The notes under the pieces: model-generated | What the model was told of the DNA's origin: nothing | Seen by the model: only the letters and a program-made list of their open reading frames with translations | The model's database searches: none | DNA from: an uncultured Erysipelotrichaceae bacterium | GTDB lineage: Bacteria > Bacillota_I > Bacilli_A > RF39 > UBA660 | Assembly (NCBI GenBank): GCA_902795215.1 | Contig: CADBKG010000003.1 | Coordinates: 1 to 64,000, forward strand | Reading direction: 5' to 3' | Length of the DNA: 64,000 nucleotides | Part shown: piece after piece, positions 1-7,960 of the stretch | Numbering within the stretch: position 1 is the stretch's first letter | How the letters are laid out: the number at the start of each line of letters is the position of its first letter | Program-made: the position numbers and the translations under genes

Positions 1-16
1 AATTAGAAAGGAAGTG

Positions 17-991
17 ATGAAAGTGTTATACAACCTAATGAACGATAGAATATTTACAAGTATATTTAATGATTCTAAAAATAAAAATGTAACTGCAAGA
101 TTTTTATCAGATTTTTTAGGGTTAGATTATGAATATCTAAAAGGTAATATGAAAATAAAGGTTAGAAAAAGGCCTATAGAGATATATAGTAATCCATATG
201 TGGAGTTTGACTTGTATGTGTCACTCCCAGACATGGTAATAAATGTAGAAGCTAATAACAGGAAGAGAAATGAAAAAAGTTTTGCATATGCAGGGAAGAG
301 TTATTATGAAAATTATGATTCAAAGAAAGAAAAGGTAAAAAAGAAAGTAATCCAACTTAACTTAAATAATTATGAAAAAAGAGGTAAAGAGATAGAAGAA
401 GTAGTTCCAAAAGATAGTGTGAATGCAAAGTATTTACAAAATTTTGTAATTTATGAATATTTTTTACCAGCGATAAAAGAATTATGCTATGATGAAGTTG
501 ATGAGAGGACAAAAAAATTAATTAGTTGGAGTGTGATACTATTGGAAAAAGACATAAGTAAAGTAGAAAGAGAGGTAATGAAAGTGTTAACAAAGGAAGA
601 TGTACCAGGATTTATAGAAAAGATGAGAAAATTATGCGAAGAAGAAAAAGCAGAAGAATTTTGGGAGAATTATCATGCTAATGTAGATAATATAAATCAC
701 ATTATAAAAACTGAAAAAGAACTTTCAAAAAAAGAAGGAATAAGTGAAGGTAAAACTATTGGTAAAAAAGAAGGTCTAAAAGAAGGTAAGGCTGCAGGCC
801 TTAGAGAAGGCATTAACAAAGAAAGAGAACAGATAGTAAAAAAGATGCTTAATATTAACTTACCAATAGAATTAATTATTTCATCTACTGGATTAACATA
901 TGAAGAGATATCAAATATCAAAAATAATGTTATAAATGAAAAAATAGCAACAGTAAGTGATGAAAAAAGTAATCAAGTGCTTGTTTTATAA
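17..991 (+). CDS. Rpn-type PD-(D/E)XK nuclease / putative transposase family protein
   Basis: Resembles the recombination-promoting nuclease (Rpn, PD-(D/E)XK transposase-like) family. The N-terminus reads MNDRIFTSIF, followed by a nuclease-like core with VEFDLYVSL and INVEANN, where the acidic metal-binding residues would lie. Near residues 240-275 there is a run of KEG/REG repeats (EGKTIGKKEGLKEGKAAG), typical of the glycine-periodic tail of this family. Shine-Dalgarno AAAGGAAG lies at 7-14; ATG at 17, GTG at 23 and ATG at 38 are all possible starts, the GTG having the best spacing. Rpn proteins are DNA endonucleases implicated in recA-independent recombination; the role here is unknown. The gene stands alone and ends at a bidirectional terminator. 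Confidence 0.75.
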   Translation: MKVLYNLMNDRIFTSIFNDSKNKNVTARFLSDFLGLDYEYLKGNMKIKVRKRPIEIYSNPYVEFDLYVSLPDMVINVEANNRKRNEKSFAYAGKSYYENYDSKKEKVKKKVIQLNLNNYEKRGKEIEEVVPKDSVNAKYLQNFVIYEYFLPAIKELCYDEVDERTKKLISWSVILLEKDISKVEREVMKVLTKEDVPGFIEKMRKLCEEEKAEEFWENYHANVDNINHIIKTEKELSKKEGISEGKTIGKKEGLKEGKAAGLREGINKEREQIVKKMLNINLPIELIISSTGLTYEEISNIKNNVINEKIATVSDEKSNQVLVL

Positions 992-1019
992 AATATGAAT
1001 AATATTATATTTAAATAAA

Positions 1020-1047
1020 AAAATCTATCAAATGATAGATTTTTATT
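1020..1047. terminator. bidirectional intrinsic terminator
   Basis: Stem ATCTATC/GATAGAT with a short AAAT loop, flanked by A-run and T-run on opposite sides, so it can end both the + strand nuclease gene and the convergent small gene whose stop codon it overlaps. Confidence 0.7.
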
Positions 1048-1165
1048 TGCCTACTGCTAGATAATATACTAGGGTACCAACAAAGCTAAATAACATAGCT
1101 CCAAACATGAACCATATAAATATTTTAGTACCTAAACTTGTTTTCTTTTCTTTATGATATGCCAT
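1043..1165 (-). CDS. small single-pass membrane protein, DUF4044-like
   Basis: A 40-residue protein starting MAYHKEKKTSLG, with one hydrophobic segment at about residues 15-37 (IFIWFMFGAMLFSFVG...) and an ending LAVGK. A good ribosome binding site (GAGGTGATAAAG) precedes the ATG at 1165. Short size, a charged N-terminus and one helix ending near the C-terminus resemble the DUF4044 small membrane proteins common in Firmicutes; this match is from memory of the family. Function unknown. It is convergent with the nuclease gene and shares its terminator. Confidence 0.7.
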   Translation of the reverse strand: MAYHKEKKTSLGTKIFIWFMFGAMLFSFVGTLVYYLAVGK

Positions 1166-1243
1166 CTTTATCACCTCATCGAAACTATTATACTAAACTT
1201 TTCATAAAATTAAAAGTACTTAATATAATTTAATAGAGGAAAT

Positions 1244-1813
1244 ATGAAAAAATTAAAGAATAACTTCATTGTAAAAGTCGTAGTAAGTCTATTTATAATT
1301 AGTGTTATTATAGGTCTTCTAACATTTCTTTTTTATAGGCCTGATTTAAGCCTTTATTTTGATGAATTTATTAAAGAAGTATCAAATAGTAATCAGAATG
1401 TATTTCTTTTAAATTTGGGCGTTTTATCGCTTATTTTTATGGCATCTATTATTATAATTGGTGTACCAGTTGCATATTTATATATTTTTTATGAAGGCTT
1501 TAGTATTGGTTTTACTATTGGAGTATTTGTTTTAACAAAAGGAATAAAAGGATTACTGTTCTATTTAATATTTCTTTTTATATCTAAACTTATATATATT
1601 ATGATAGTTTTATATTTTATTATAGTATCTACTAGGTTTTCTAAGAATTTAATTTATTATTTAATAAAGAAAAAAAGAGATGATTTATTTAATAGTATAA
1701 TTCTTCATTTTTATCGTTTTTTAATAGTTATTATCATTTCTTTAATTAATAGTACTCTTATATACTTTTTTGCTAATAAAGTGCTTGTTTTAGTACTTAA
1801 TTTAATTAGGTAG
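1244..1813 (+). CDS. spoIIM: SpoIIM-like multi-pass membrane protein (stage II sporulation protein M family)
   Basis: A 189-residue integral membrane protein with about five hydrophobic helices and short loops. The motif YEGFSIGFTIGVF (residues 83-95) resembles the conserved glycine-rich EG-(x)-GF region of SpoIIM/DUF95 proteins, and the length fits the family. In spore formers SpoIIM anchors the SpoIID-SpoIIM-SpoIIP machine that remodels septal peptidoglycan for engulfment. A SpoIIP-like gene lies at 37517-38422 and CotE at 8853-9416, supporting a sporulation context. In Bacillus spoIIM lies close to the xerD (ripX) gene; a Xer recombinase is 4 kb away here. Start supported by AGAGGAAAT. Could be another small DUF95 protein. 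Confidence 0.6.
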   Translation: MKKLKNNFIVKVVVSLFIISVIIGLLTFLFYRPDLSLYFDEFIKEVSNSNQNVFLLNLGVLSLIFMASIIIIGVPVAYLYIFYEGFSIGFTIGVFVLTKGIKGLLFYLIFLFISKLIYIMIVLYFIIVSTRFSKNLIYYLIKKKRDDLFNSIILHFYRFLIVIIISLINSTLIYFFANKVLVLVLNLIR

Positions 1814-1863
1814 CCAAAAAGTACTTTTAGTGTTATAATTGTTTTCGAGAAGAGGTGAGGAGT

Positions 1864-2970
1864 ATGCCTAAAAAAGTAGTTATTGGAATGAGTGGGGGAG
1901 TTGATTCTTCCGTTGCAGCATCCCTTTTATTAAAAGAAGAATATGAAGTAATTGGTCTATTTATGAGAAATTGGGACTCTAGTATTAATGGTGAATTTGA
2001 TGGAAGTCCAGTCTCTGAAAATAATATATGTCCTCAAGAAGAAGATTATAACGATGCAAAAAAGGTTTGTGATCATTTAGGAATTCCACTTTATAGAGTA
2101 GATTTTATTAAAGAATATTGGGATGATGTATTTACTTACTTTTTAAATGAATTAAAAGAAGGTAGAACTCCAAATCCTGATTTAATGTGTAATAAATATA
2201 TTAAGTTTGATGTTTTTATAAAGGAAGCTAGGAAACTTGGCGCAGATTATATTGCAACAGGGCATTATGCCAGATTAAAAGATGGCAAATTACTTAGAGG
2301 CGTGGATGATAATAAAGATCAAACTTACTTCTTAGCTCAAGTTAATAAAGAAGCATTTAAAGATATATTATTTCCAATAGGGGATATAGATAAAAAAACA
2401 GTTAGAGAAATAGCTTTAAAAGAAAACATTCCTACTGCTAAAAAGAAAGATTCTACAGGTATTTGTTTTATTGGTGAAAGAAACTTTCAAAGGTTTATTC
2501 ATAACTTCTTAAAACCTAATCCTGGTGAGATTATCGATATAGATACAAACAAGGTTATTGGAACGCACAATGGTCTTATGAATTATACTATAGGTCAAAG
2601 AAGAAATGTTGGTATAAGCGGTAATCAAGAAAAACATTATGTAGTTGGTAAAGATGTAAAGAAAAATGAGTTGTATGTAGCATTTGGTGAAGATCCTAAG
2701 TGGTTATATTCTGACAAATGCATTATAGATAATATAAACTTTATAAGTGATTCAAGGCCTAAAAAATGTACTGCTAAATTTAGATATAGAAGTAAAGATA
2801 TCGATGCTTTATTGGAATATCATGACAACTATATAGTTGTTAAATATCCTAGCCTTGCTAAAGGAGTTACTCCAGGTCAAGCATGCGTTTTATATGATGG
2901 CGAAGAATGTCTTGGTTCTGGAATTATTAAAGAAATATATAAAGATAATGAAAAATTATGGTATTTATAA
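1864..2970 (+). CDS. mnmA: tRNA-specific 2-thiouridylase MnmA
   Basis: Thiolates U34 of tRNA-Lys, -Glu and -Gln using persulfide sulfur relayed from a cysteine desulfurase. The N-terminal PP-loop is GMSGGVDSS. The two catalytic cysteines are visible in DLMCNKYIKF (about residue 106) and DSTGICFIGER (about residue 205), with GHYAR and DQTYFL in between; the C-terminal barrel (FRYRS, TPGQACVLYDGEECLG) is complete. Length is normal for the family. ATG at 1864 is chosen over the upstream in-frame GTG because AGAGGTGAGG is the ribosome binding site. The SufS/SufU genes at 54-55 kb could supply sulfur. Confidence 0.97.
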   Translation: MPKKVVIGMSGGVDSSVAASLLLKEEYEVIGLFMRNWDSSINGEFDGSPVSENNICPQEEDYNDAKKVCDHLGIPLYRVDFIKEYWDDVFTYFLNELKEGRTPNPDLMCNKYIKFDVFIKEARKLGADYIATGHYARLKDGKLLRGVDDNKDQTYFLAQVNKEAFKDILFPIGDIDKKTVREIALKENIPTAKKKDSTGICFIGERNFQRFIHNFLKPNPGEIIDIDTNKVIGTHNGLMNYTIGQRRNVGISGNQEKHYVVGKDVKKNELYVAFGEDPKWLYSDKCIIDNINFISDSRPKKCTAKFRYRSKDIDALLEYHDNYIVVKYPSLAKGVTPGQACVLYDGEECLGSGIIKEIYKDNEKLWYL

Positions 2971-2972
2971 TT

Positions 2973-2999
2973 AGATTGGATTATTCCAATCTTTTTTTA
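2973..2999 (+). terminator. intrinsic terminator after mnmA
   Basis: Perfect 8-bp stem AGATTGGA/TCCAATCT with a TTAT loop and a T-run immediately after the right arm. Confidence 0.85.
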
Positions 3000-3050
3000 A
3001 AGCATAATTTTTAAATATTGCAAGTTTTTTTAAAAATTAACATAATATAG

Positions 3051-3080
3051 TTGACAAATAAGTGTCTAGTAAGGTAAAAT
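3051..3080 (+). promoter_or_regulatory. sigma-A-type promoter for the HTH gene at 3122
   Basis: TTGACA at 3051-3056 and TAAAAT at 3075-3080 with an 18-base spacer, about 40 bases ahead of the start codon. Confidence 0.65.
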
Positions 3081-3121
3081 AAATATGTAAAATATGATAG
3101 GGTGGGAGAAGATAGAAAAAT

Positions 3122-3910
3122 ATGAAAAGTTTTAATGATTTATTACAAGAATTAGGGGTATCAAAAGTAAAACTTGCTAAATATTTAGGAGTTTCAAGAC
3201 AAATGGTATACAACTATTTGGATTTAAAATCGCTTGATGAATGGCCTAATGAAAAGAAACTTTTAATTTATAAATTACTCGGTATAACTGATGGAAGTGA
3301 AAAGAGTCTTAGTAAAATTAAAGTTACACCAGAATATAGTATGGAAATTGAAAGCAAATTAAATTCAAGTTCTCAAGAAAGTTTTGATTCAGATGCACTA
3401 GTTGATTTAAAAAAATTATCAAAAGATGAAAAAGATCTATATAAGAATTTAACTTATTTAATTAAAGATAAATTTTCTGATGAATATAAGCATGATGAGA
3501 ATATTGCAACCTTAACTTATATGTATCACTTACTTCAAAGTATGGATAACGTTAAGGAAGTAAAATATATGCTTGCTTATATGTCAAAATCTCTTGGTTT
3601 CACTAATCCAGAGGAATTTAAGTTTAATGAAAACCAACAATTCAGTTTTGAAGGTATAGTTCATTCAGCCTTTACTTTATATTCATCAGGAGGTGCTAGC
3701 AAAACTAAAGTCATGGAATCACATGCAAGATTTGTTCAAGAAATAGAACAAAAGAAGGAAGAGAAACTTGCTAGAACAGCACAACTAAATGTATTTAAAG
3801 AGCAGGCATTAAAAGAACTTGGATATTCAAGTTTTACTCCAGAAAATGCTCAAGAATTCATTGAAAAACTAGCTGAAATTGAATGTAGAGCATCTTCTTC
3901 ATCAAATTAA
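3122..3910 (+). CDS. XRE-like helix-turn-helix protein of unknown target
   Basis: 262 residues. Residues 5-50 form a Cro/C1-type helix-turn-helix (KLAKYLGVSRQMVYNYL). The rest is helical and charged, with no membrane segment, and I do not recognise a domain; a Ser-rich stretch (SKLNSSSQESFDSD) links the halves, and residues 210-255 are Glu/Lys-rich and may form a coiled coil. It has its own strong promoter and lies just left of the dif-containing gap, transcribed toward it. Probably a DNA-binding regulator. The weak Shine-Dalgarno (GGGAGAAG) is about 12 bases from the ATG. Confidence 0.75.
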   Translation: MKSFNDLLQELGVSKVKLAKYLGVSRQMVYNYLDLKSLDEWPNEKKLLIYKLLGITDGSEKSLSKIKVTPEYSMEIESKLNSSSQESFDSDALVDLKKLSKDEKDLYKNLTYLIKDKFSDEYKHDENIATLTYMYHLLQSMDNVKEVKYMLAYMSKSLGFTNPEEFKFNENQQFSFEGIVHSAFTLYSSGGASKTKVMESHARFVQEIEQKKEEKLARTAQLNVFKEQALKELGYSSFTPENAQEFIEKLAEIECRASSSSN

Positions 3911-4410
3911 TAGGTAAGAGTGGGGGAAGTTAATAAAAAGCTTACCCTAGCAATAATCATACAAATATGTTTTGAATTTATTCATATGTTTTATATTATA
4001 TAGATTATATTAATAATAATTAGTTAAATTTATTAGTTATTATAATAATTAATAAATATATAATATGTTATTAGTAATTGTCATAAGTTAAAAAAAATTT
4101 AACCCCCCTACTTTAGATTTTAGAAAAAAAATAGGGGATAGAAATATTTTCAAAAGTATATCATTTTTTGATAATAAGTTAATGAATTATTCATCTTATT
4201 TAAAAAAATGATTAAATAAATGAATAAATAATATAATAATAAAGATTATAAAATAATAAAAATATATTTTATTTAAAATTATTTATAAAAATTAATTTTA
4301 TAAATTATAATTTAATTATTATGTAGTTTTTATAGGTTATACCTAGGATGGACTGATTTTGAAAAATTAATTTAGCTTAGGAATTAATCGATAAAAATTA
4401 AAAACGAGTA
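3911..4410. other. A+T-rich non-coding gap left of dif
   Basis: About 500 bases without a plausible gene. It opens with a possible hairpin (TAGGTAAG near 3912 pairing with CTTACC near 3950). A long stretch made almost wholly of A and T then follows to about 4090. An isolated GC island (CCCCCTA near 4105 facing TAGGGG near 4132) could form a stem. From 4320 the sequence becomes mixed and leads into the dif site. No tRNA, known riboswitch or origin motif recognised. Confidence 0.6.
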
Positions 4411-4438
4411 ACTTCGCATAATCAATATTATGTTAACT
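4411..4438 (+). other. dif: dif-like XerC/XerD chromosome dimer resolution site
   Basis: A 28-bp site made of left arm ACTTCGCATAA, central hexamer TCAATA and right arm TTATGTTAACT. From memory of known sites, the left arm starts ACTTC as in Bacillus dif and ends CGCATAA as in E. coli dif; the right arm TTATGTTAA-T matches the well-conserved XerD arm. I count 22 of 28 identities to the B. subtilis site. A XerC/D gene lies 1.4 kb away and FtsK about 8 kb away, and the dominant gene strand switches here from + to -, as expected at the replication terminus. Confidence 0.87.
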
Positions 4439-4478
4439 TCTATATAAAAAGAAAAATTTTAAGGTGGTGTGTTATTTT

Positions 4479-4799
4479 ATGAAATTGAGATTTGAAGATG
4501 GACATATTAGTAACTTTGATGATGTTATTAAATACGTTGATAATGGTCAAGATGATCTTAGGCCACTCTATCAAGATATTCGTACTCATCTATCTAATGA
4601 TGATTTTAAATCCTCTAATGATTATGATATGGCTAGATATACTTTAAAAAAGATTCGTAATAAAGTTTCTAGTAATTTAAGTTCTAATCAAAGTTATATT
4701 AATGACTCTAAAGGTGTTGCAGTTGCATCCATTATATTAATGGTTAATGCTGTAATTACTGCTATTATGTTTATGCTTATATTAATTTCAAGATTGTAG
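4479..4799 (+). CDS. small C-tail-anchored membrane protein, unknown function
   Basis: 106 residues from ATG 4479, preceded by AAGGTGGTG at 4461-4469, which is why the upstream in-frame GTG codons were rejected. The N-terminal 80 residues are polar and acidic (FEDGHISNFDDVIKYVDNG), and one helix sits at the C-terminus (VASIILMVNAVITAIMFMLIL). The topology suggests a tail-anchored protein with a cytoplasmic head. No family recognised. It starts 40 bases after dif, so dif lies in its leader or promoter region. Confidence 0.65.
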   Translation: MKLRFEDGHISNFDDVIKYVDNGQDDLRPLYQDIRTHLSNDDFKSSNDYDMARYTLKKIRNKVSSNLSSNQSYINDSKGVAVASIILMVNAVITAIMFMLILISRL

Positions 4800-4807
4800 C
4801 ATCTTCC

Positions 4808-4838
4808 CTCCTCTACTTAAAAGTAGGGGAGTTTTTAA
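4808..4838 (+). terminator. intrinsic terminator after the small membrane protein gene
   Basis: CTCCTCTACTT pairs with AAGTAGGGGAG (one wobble) around an AA loop and is followed by TTTTT. It may also serve the convergent ZIP transporter gene ending at 4835. Confidence 0.8.
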
Positions 4839-5575
4839 ATAAAAATACTTATTAATGATATAACTATTCCTATTATTATACCTTTTATAATATATCTTTC
4901 TTTATTATATTTTTTAGCTTCTGGAAGAAGTTCTTCTATAGATAGTGTAATCATTATTCCACTTACAATAATTAGTGTTATCCCTACTCCCTTATCAGTT
5001 ATCATATCTTTTAAAAAAAGGTATGTAATAATAGCCCCTATTGGTTCAGCTAGAGATGATAAAAAAGTAATATATAATGCTTTTATTTTATTTTTTGTTG
5101 CATAATATATAGGCACAGCAATAGCAATTCCTTCAGGTATATTATGCATTGCAATTGCAAAACATATCTTTAATCCTAAGTTATAGCTATGCATACTGCT
5201 CATAAATGTAAGTATACCTTCTGGTAAATTATGAAGTATTAAAGTTAGAAATGATAGTATTCCTATTTTATATAGACTACTCCCCTTCTCTTTAAGAATT
5301 ATCTTTGAAAATATTTTCACTAGTACAAAACCTATAGTTAAAAATAATATTAAATATAATATATAACTAGTAAAATAATTATTCGATAATAATTTTATAC
5401 TTTCTGGTAATAAATCTAGTATACTAATTAAAACCATTACTGATAATGATATAGATAAACAAGTACATATAAATTCATCTTTTTTCTTTATATTAAAAAA
5501 TATAAATATAGTTCCAAGTAAAGTAGATAATCCTGCAATAGAAGAAAGAATTATTGAGTACAATAAGTTATTCAT
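4835..5575 (-). CDS. ZIP family divalent metal transporter (ZupT-like)
   Basis: 246 residues, about eight membrane helices. The two signature ZIP helices are present: LHNLPEGILTF (about residue 113) and MHNIPEGIAIAVP (about residue 142), whose His, Asn, Pro and Glu residues line the binuclear metal site; a third motif, SLAEPIGAII, follows. ZIP proteins import zinc, iron or manganese down the electrochemical gradient. Length and motifs fit the ZupT/GufA-like bacterial branch; the metal cannot be told from sequence. Monocistronic. The Shine-Dalgarno before ATG is weak. Confidence 0.92.
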   Translation of the reverse strand: MNNLLYSIILSSIAGLSTLLGTIFIFFNIKKKDEFICTCLSISLSVMVLISILDLLPESIKLLSNNYFTSYILYLILFLTIGFVLVKIFSKIILKEKGSSLYKIGILSFLTLILHNLPEGILTFMSSMHSYNLGLKICFAIAMHNIPEGIAIAVPIYYATKNKIKALYITFLSSLAEPIGAIITYLFLKDMITDKGVGITLIIVSGIMITLSIEELLPEAKKYNKERYIIKGIIIGIVISLISIFI

Positions 5576-5658
5576 AATTAATTATATTACTTAAAAATAC
5601 CACTTATTACCATGTTTATTTTTATAATACTAGCCATACTAATAGTGGGAGGTAAATT

Positions 5659-5787
5659 ATGGCTAAATCAAGAAATTCGTCTAGTTGTCATAACAATGCT
5701 AAATCTAGAAATAGCGCTAGAACAAATGCAAGAAATAAAGCAAGAAATAGTGCTAGAACTAGAAATAATAACGAAGACGAAAATTAA
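5659..5787 (+). CDS. 42-aa basic Arg/Asn/Ala/Ser-repeat peptide
   Basis: Starts at ATG 5659 after a strong ribosome binding site (GTGGGAGGTAAATT). The product begins MAKSRNSSSCHNNAKS, then repeats units like ARTNARNKARNSARTRN and ends in an acidic tail (NEDEN). A near-perfect AR-N or SRN periodicity with almost no hydrophobic residues suggests a disordered, nucleic-acid-binding or structural peptide. Similar Asn/Arg/Lys-rich small proteins occur in spore formers, so a spore-core or coat role is possible but is inference. A longer overlapping frame (5612-5842) lacks a ribosome binding site and is rejected. Confidence 0.6.
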   Translation: MAKSRNSSSCHNNAKSRNSARTNARNKARNSARTRNNNEDEN

Positions 5788-5796
5788 TTTAATTAA

Positions 5797-5824
5797 AAAA
5801 GCCAACTATTTTGTTGGTTTTTTA
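5797..5824 (+). terminator. intrinsic terminator after the 42-aa peptide gene
   Basis: AAAAGCCAAC and GTTGGTTTTT arms around TATTTT, followed by T residues; the A-rich left flank would also serve the convergent recombinase gene ending at 5822. Confidence 0.75.
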
Positions 5825-6688
5825 GTTATCTCTAGGATTTAAGTCATCATAATCTTTTTGCAGAGTTTCAAGAGCAATGTGTGTGTATATTTCAGTAGTA
5901 GCTATATTTTCATGTCCAAGAAGCTCTTGAATGAACCTAATATCTGCCCCACCAAGTAATAGATGAGTTGCAAATGAATGTCTTAGAGTATGGGGACTGA
6001 TATTTTTTGTAATTCCAGCATCCCCTGCCCTTTTTTTAAGCATTTTAAATACAGCTTGTCTTGTTATGTTTTTACCATGATTATTTAAAAATAAATAATC
6101 AGTAGATATTCCTTTAAGCATTTTAGGTCTTATATTTTTAATATAATCATCTAAATAACTCGTGGTAATATCATTAAACGGTACTACCCTTTCTTTAGAA
6201 CCCTTTCCCATTACTTTAACAAAAGATTCATTTATATTAATATTTTCTAATTTTAATGAAACTAATTCCGAAATTCTAAGTCCTGAACTATATAAAAGCT
6301 CAAGCATACACCTATCTCTAAAAGCAAAATTAGAATCAGTCTTAAAATCTAGTAATTTATCGATTTCGTCTACATCTAATACATCAGGAAGATGTTTTGA
6401 TAATTTTGGACTGGATATACCATCCATAGGATTTACAGTTATATATTTTTTCTTTATCATAAAATCATAAAACATTCTAAGGGTAGTTAAATACCTAGCT
6501 AGAGTTTTATCTTTTTTATCACTTAAATATTTAATAAATTTTCTTATATCATGTGTATTTATATTTTTTAAATCTTTACCTATATAATTAGAGAATATTA
6601 AAAGATCACTATTATATGAACTTATAGTGTTTTTAGAGTAATTTTTTGCGTATTCTAAATCTATTAAAAATTCATCTATATATTCCAT
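5822..6688 (-). CDS. xerD: XerC/XerD-type site-specific tyrosine recombinase
   Basis: 288 residues, the normal Xer length. The N-terminal SAM-like DNA-binding domain (1-90) is followed by the catalytic domain with all active residues visible: R138 (SSGLRISEL), a hairpin lysine at about 162-165 (GKGSKE), H233 and R236 (SPHTLRHSFATHL), H259 (LLGHE) and nucleophile Y268 (TTEIYTH). Xer enzymes resolve chromosome dimers at dif, with one partner activated by FtsK. The dif site is 1.4 kb away and ftsK 5.6 kb away. Start set by GGAGGTATT before ATG. Whether this is the XerC or XerD partner cannot be decided here, so the symbol is tentative; no second xer gene is in the window. Confidence 0.93.
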   Translation of the reverse strand: MEYIDEFLIDLEYAKNYSKNTISSYNSDLLIFSNYIGKDLKNINTHDIRKFIKYLSDKKDKTLARYLTTLRMFYDFMIKKKYITVNPMDGISSPKLSKHLPDVLDVDEIDKLLDFKTDSNFAFRDRCMLELLYSSGLRISELVSLKLENININESFVKVMGKGSKERVVPFNDITTSYLDDYIKNIRPKMLKGISTDYLFLNNHGKNITRQAVFKMLKKRAGDAGITKNISPHTLRHSFATHLLLGGADIRFIQELLGHENIATTEIYTHIALETLQKDYDDLNPRDN

Positions 6689-6768
6689 AATACCTCCATA
6701 TAAATTATATCATTTATAGCTTTTTTTTACTATGTTATTTTGATATAATAGCATATGGAAGTGATAAT

Positions 6769-7959
6769 ATGGAATTACTCGCAAATGAAAAAAGACCCAC
6801 TAAACTATCAGATATTAAAGGACAAGATCATTTAGTTGGTAAAGATGGAATTATTACTAATTTAATAAAGAATAAAAAAATGTTTTCAATTATATTATAT
6901 GGCAATCCTGGTACTGGTAAAACTAGTATAGCATATGCTATTGCTAATGAATTAAAAATAGATTATAGAGTTTTAAATGCTACTGTTAATAATAAAACAG
7001 ACATAGATATTGTTATTGAAGAAGCTAGAATGAATAATGGTATGCTTCTTATTATGGATGAAATACATAGACTTGATAAAGGAAAACAAGATTTGCTTTT
7101 ACCTCATATTGAAAGTGGCTTAATAACTTTAATTGGACTAACTACATCTAATCCTTATTATTCAATTAATCCTGCTATTAGGTCAAGAGTACAAATATTT
7201 GAAGTAAAACCTTTAAAAGAAGAAGATATGATTAAAATATTAAAAAATGCTTCAAAAGATTTAAAAGACATTAAAGTAAATGAGAAAACATTAAAATATA
7301 TTTCAGCTATATCTAATGGTGATGCTAGAAGTGCTATTAATACTCTCGAAATGGCTTATTATATTGATAAAAATGTTACAATAGACTTATTACAAAGAAT
7401 TAACAAAAAACCTGCAATTATGGGTGATAAAAACGGTAATAGCCATTATGAATTATTATCGGCATTTCAAAAATCAATTCGTGGTAGTGATGTTAATGCT
7501 TCATTATATTATCTTGGAATGCTCTTAGAAATTGGGGATTTAGATAGTATATTTAGAAGAATGAGTGTTATTGCATATGAAGATATTGGTCTTGCTAATC
7601 CTGGGATTGGACCTAAAGTTCATGCTGCAATAGAAACTGTTAAACTACTTGGGATGCCAGAAGGAAGAATTCCACTAAGTGATGTTATTATTGAAATGGC
7701 TTTGTCGCCAAAATCAAATAGTGGTATTATGGCAATTGATAAAGTATTAAGTGATATAAACTCAGGTAAAACTGGTGAAGTTCCAAAACATATTAATAGT
7801 GAAATGAACCCTTTATATAAATATCCTCATAATTATCCTAAAGCTTGGGTTAATCAGCAATATTTACCAGATAATATAAAGGATAGTATATACTACTCTC
7901 CAAATAATAATGCTTATGAAAACAATATGCAAAAAGTAGATAAAGAAAGAAGGAATTAA
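6769..7959 (+). CDS. rarA: replication-associated recombination protein A (RarA/MgsA AAA+ ATPase)
   Basis: 396 residues. The opening MELLANEKRPTKLSDIKGQ is typical of RarA/RuvB-like loaders. Walker A GNPGTGKT is at 45-52 and Walker B with sensor LIMDEIHR at about 94-101. The family-specific C-terminal oligomerisation region (SLYYLGMLLEIGD, AYEDIGLANP) is complete, ending with KAWVNQQYLP. RarA acts at stalled forks together with SSB. It is 2.3 kb from dif. GpsA starts one base after its stop, so the two are co-transcribed. A TATAAT at 6744-6749 probably belongs to its promoter. Confidence 0.93.
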   Translation: MELLANEKRPTKLSDIKGQDHLVGKDGIITNLIKNKKMFSIILYGNPGTGKTSIAYAIANELKIDYRVLNATVNNKTDIDIVIEEARMNNGMLLIMDEIHRLDKGKQDLLLPHIESGLITLIGLTTSNPYYSINPAIRSRVQIFEVKPLKEEDMIKILKNASKDLKDIKVNEKTLKYISAISNGDARSAINTLEMAYYIDKNVTIDLLQRINKKPAIMGDKNGNSHYELLSAFQKSIRGSDVNASLYYLGMLLEIGDLDSIFRRMSVIAYEDIGLANPGIGPKVHAAIETVKLLGMPEGRIPLSDVIIEMALSPKSNSGIMAIDKVLSDINSGKTGEVPKHINSEMNPLYKYPHNYPKAWVNQQYLPDNIKDSIYYSPNNNAYENNMQKVDKERRN

Positions 7960-7960
7960 T

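Noticed and set aside
4411-4438. dif as the edge of a Xer-integrated mobile element
   Set aside because: A second dif-like site was looked for in the window and not found, and the flanking genes are mostly ordinary.
5612-5842. 76-aa ORF on + with a hydrophobic start
   Set aside because: No ribosome binding site, and it overlaps in another frame the 42-aa peptide gene (ATG 5659), which has a strong one; it also runs through the terminator.
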